This document shows, piece by piece, positions 5,256 to 6,113 of a DNA stretch of 6,113 bases. The stretch is from positions 1-6,113 of the forward strand of contig JANZYY010000317.1 of assembly GCA_026419705.1 (NCBI GenBank), given 5' to 3'. Every line of letters begins with the position of its first letter. Position 1 is the stretch's first letter. The notes under the pieces are model-generated. The model worked only from the letters and a program-made list of their open reading frames with translations. It did not search any database and was not told where the DNA came from. A program made the translations under genes and the position numbers. This DNA comes from Fischerella sp. GTDB lineage: Bacteria; Cyanobacteriota; Cyanobacteriia; Cyanobacteriales; Nostocaceae.

Positions 5256-6113
5256 ATGACTAATATGCAACGAAATTTACAGCCCATAGTTAAAGATTTA
5301 GTTATGATTGGCGGTGGTCACAGTCATGCAATCGCGCTCTTGATGTTTAGCAGGAAACATCTGCCGGGAGTACGATTAACTTTAATTACCGAAAAATTTG
5401 ATACACCTTACTCTGGTATGTTACCAGGTCATATTGCCGGATTTTATAGTTATGATGAATGTCATATCGACTTGCGACAAAGTACTAACTTTGCTCAAGC
5501 GCAGTTATATATAGATCGAGTCGTTGGTCTTGACCTGGAAAATCAAAAAGTTATTTGTGCTAACCGCCCAGCAGTGGCATTTGATGTACTGTCAATTGAC
5601 ATCGGCAGTACTCCAGCCACAATTTCTGTACCAGGTGCAGCAGAATATACAATTGCAGTCAAACCAGTGTCAAAATTACTAGAACACTGGTATCTGCTAC
5701 TAAAAAATTTAGCAGAAAAACCGCAAAAATCATTAAAAATTGCCATTGTCGGGGGAGGGGCTGGTGGTGTGGAGTTGTCGCTATCAATGCAAGCGCGTTT
5801 GTATCGGGTGTTGAATGTAGCTCCTCCCCCATTCCCCTTAAAGAGCAAGGCCTTAGAAATTCATTTATTCCAGCGAGATACTGAACTAATGCCTAATTAT
5901 CATCGGTCAGTGCGGCGTCTAGTCAAGCAACTTTTGACCGATCGCGGTATTCAACTGCACTTAGGGGAAAGTGTATGTAAAGTAGAATCAAAGCATTTCA
6001 CCTCCAGCCCCTCTGCGCAAGCAAACAGGGGGGAATATAAAATTATTTGTGAATCTGGGTTAACAGTGGAGTGCGATCGCATTTTCTGGGTAACTCAAGC
6101 ATCAGCACCACAA
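5256..6113 (+). CDS. selD: FAD/NAD(P)-binding oxidoreductase, N-terminal part of a SelD fusion (partial)
   Basis: The first 286 codons are present and the frame runs off the window. Residues 15-25 (LVMIGGGHSHA) form the FAD-binding Rossmann loop, followed by PYSGMLPGHIAGFY (51-64). A second dinucleotide fold with GGGAGG (166-171) should bind NAD(P)H, and residues 273-286 (CDRIFWVTQASAPQ) continue the FAD domain. This is the NADH-dehydrogenase-like half that many cyanobacteria carry fused ahead of selenide, water dikinase, which makes selenophosphate from selenide and ATP. The kinase half is not in the window, so the symbol is inferred from resemblance to those fusions; a stand-alone oxidoreductase cannot be excluded. 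The start is 5256 or the ATG three codons later (5265); an in-frame TAA at 5187 limits it upstream. Residues about 248-259 look like a local insertion. The gene is divergent from its neighbour. Confidence 0.8.
   Translation, partial: MTNMQRNLQPIVKDLVMIGGGHSHAIALLMFSRKHLPGVRLTLITEKFDTPYSGMLPGHIAGFYSYDECHIDLRQSTNFAQAQLYIDRVVGLDLENQKVICANRPAVAFDVLSIDIGSTPATISVPGAAEYTIAVKPVSKLLEHWYLLLKNLAEKPQKSLKIAIVGGGAGGVELSLSMQARLYRVLNVAPPPFPLKSKALEIHLFQRDTELMPNYHRSVRRLVKQLLTDRGIQLHLGESVCKVESKHFTSSPSAQANRGEYKIICESGLTVECDRIFWVTQASAPQ
6008..6031 (+). repeat. In-frame hairpin within the selD-type gene
   Basis: CCCCT (6008-6012) pairs with AGGGG (6027-6031), and inside it TGC/GCA (6014-6016 with 6021-6023) closes a GCAA loop. 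It encodes part of the polar stretch SSPSAQANRG, between conserved segments of the oxidoreductase. The pattern resembles dispersed palindromes of the CCCCTCT...AGGGG type known from cyanobacterial spacers, here possibly captured in frame. That origin is inference. Confidence 0.35.

Noticed and set aside
5037..5270. 77-codon minus-strand ORF
   Set aside because: It runs through the palindromic repeat at 5101-5119 and the leader of the selD-type gene; the composition is not protein-like.
5543..5848. 101-codon minus-strand ORF
   Set aside because: It lies wholly antisense to the conserved oxidoreductase, whose frame is clearly the coding one.

Overview
The window looks like chromosomal DNA from a cyanobacterium, most likely a filamentous Nostoc/Calothrix-type one. 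Six copies of the cyanobacterial octamer GCGATCGC (HIP1) fall in about 6.1 kb. The genes are AT-leaning, and the spacers are long and rich in short dispersed palindromes. The genus is an inference; the sequence alone does not fix it.

Layout, left to right. Positions 1-553 hold no convincing gene, only palindromic and direct repeats, including a nested inverted-repeat element at 147-291. Positions 554-2551 (minus) encode a 665-residue secreted-type protein: a right-handed parallel beta-helix, a choice-of-anchor-Q-like segment, eight calcium-binding RTX nonapeptides and a type I secretion-type C-terminus. Positions 2552-3077 are a spacer with a weak minus-strand promoter candidate, a palindrome, and on the plus strand a promoter/RBS/ATG arrangement leading into a very short, frameshifted remnant that faintly resembles the start of a TIR-domain protein. 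Positions 3078-4517 (minus) encode a membrane-anchored pentapeptide-repeat protein with 47 uninterrupted repeats. Positions 4518-5255 are a second long spacer with the pentapeptide gene's promoter, small decayed-looking ORFs, a palindromic repeat and a leader hairpin. Positions 5256-6113 (plus) hold the first 286 codons of an FAD/NAD(P)-binding oxidoreductase. It matches the N-terminal half of the long cyanobacterial SelD fusion (oxidoreductase plus selenide, water dikinase); the SelD half would lie beyond the window.

The three genes do not form an evident pathway. The two minus-strand genes are more than 500 bp apart and probably have their own promoters. Both encode beta-solenoid repeat proteins, but one is built for export and the other for the membrane. 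The partial selD-type gene is divergent from them. I see no complete undescribed system. The items most worth checking are the frameshifted gene start at about 3006, the nested repeat at 147-291, and the leader hairpin that overlaps the only RBS-like sequence before the selD-type gene.
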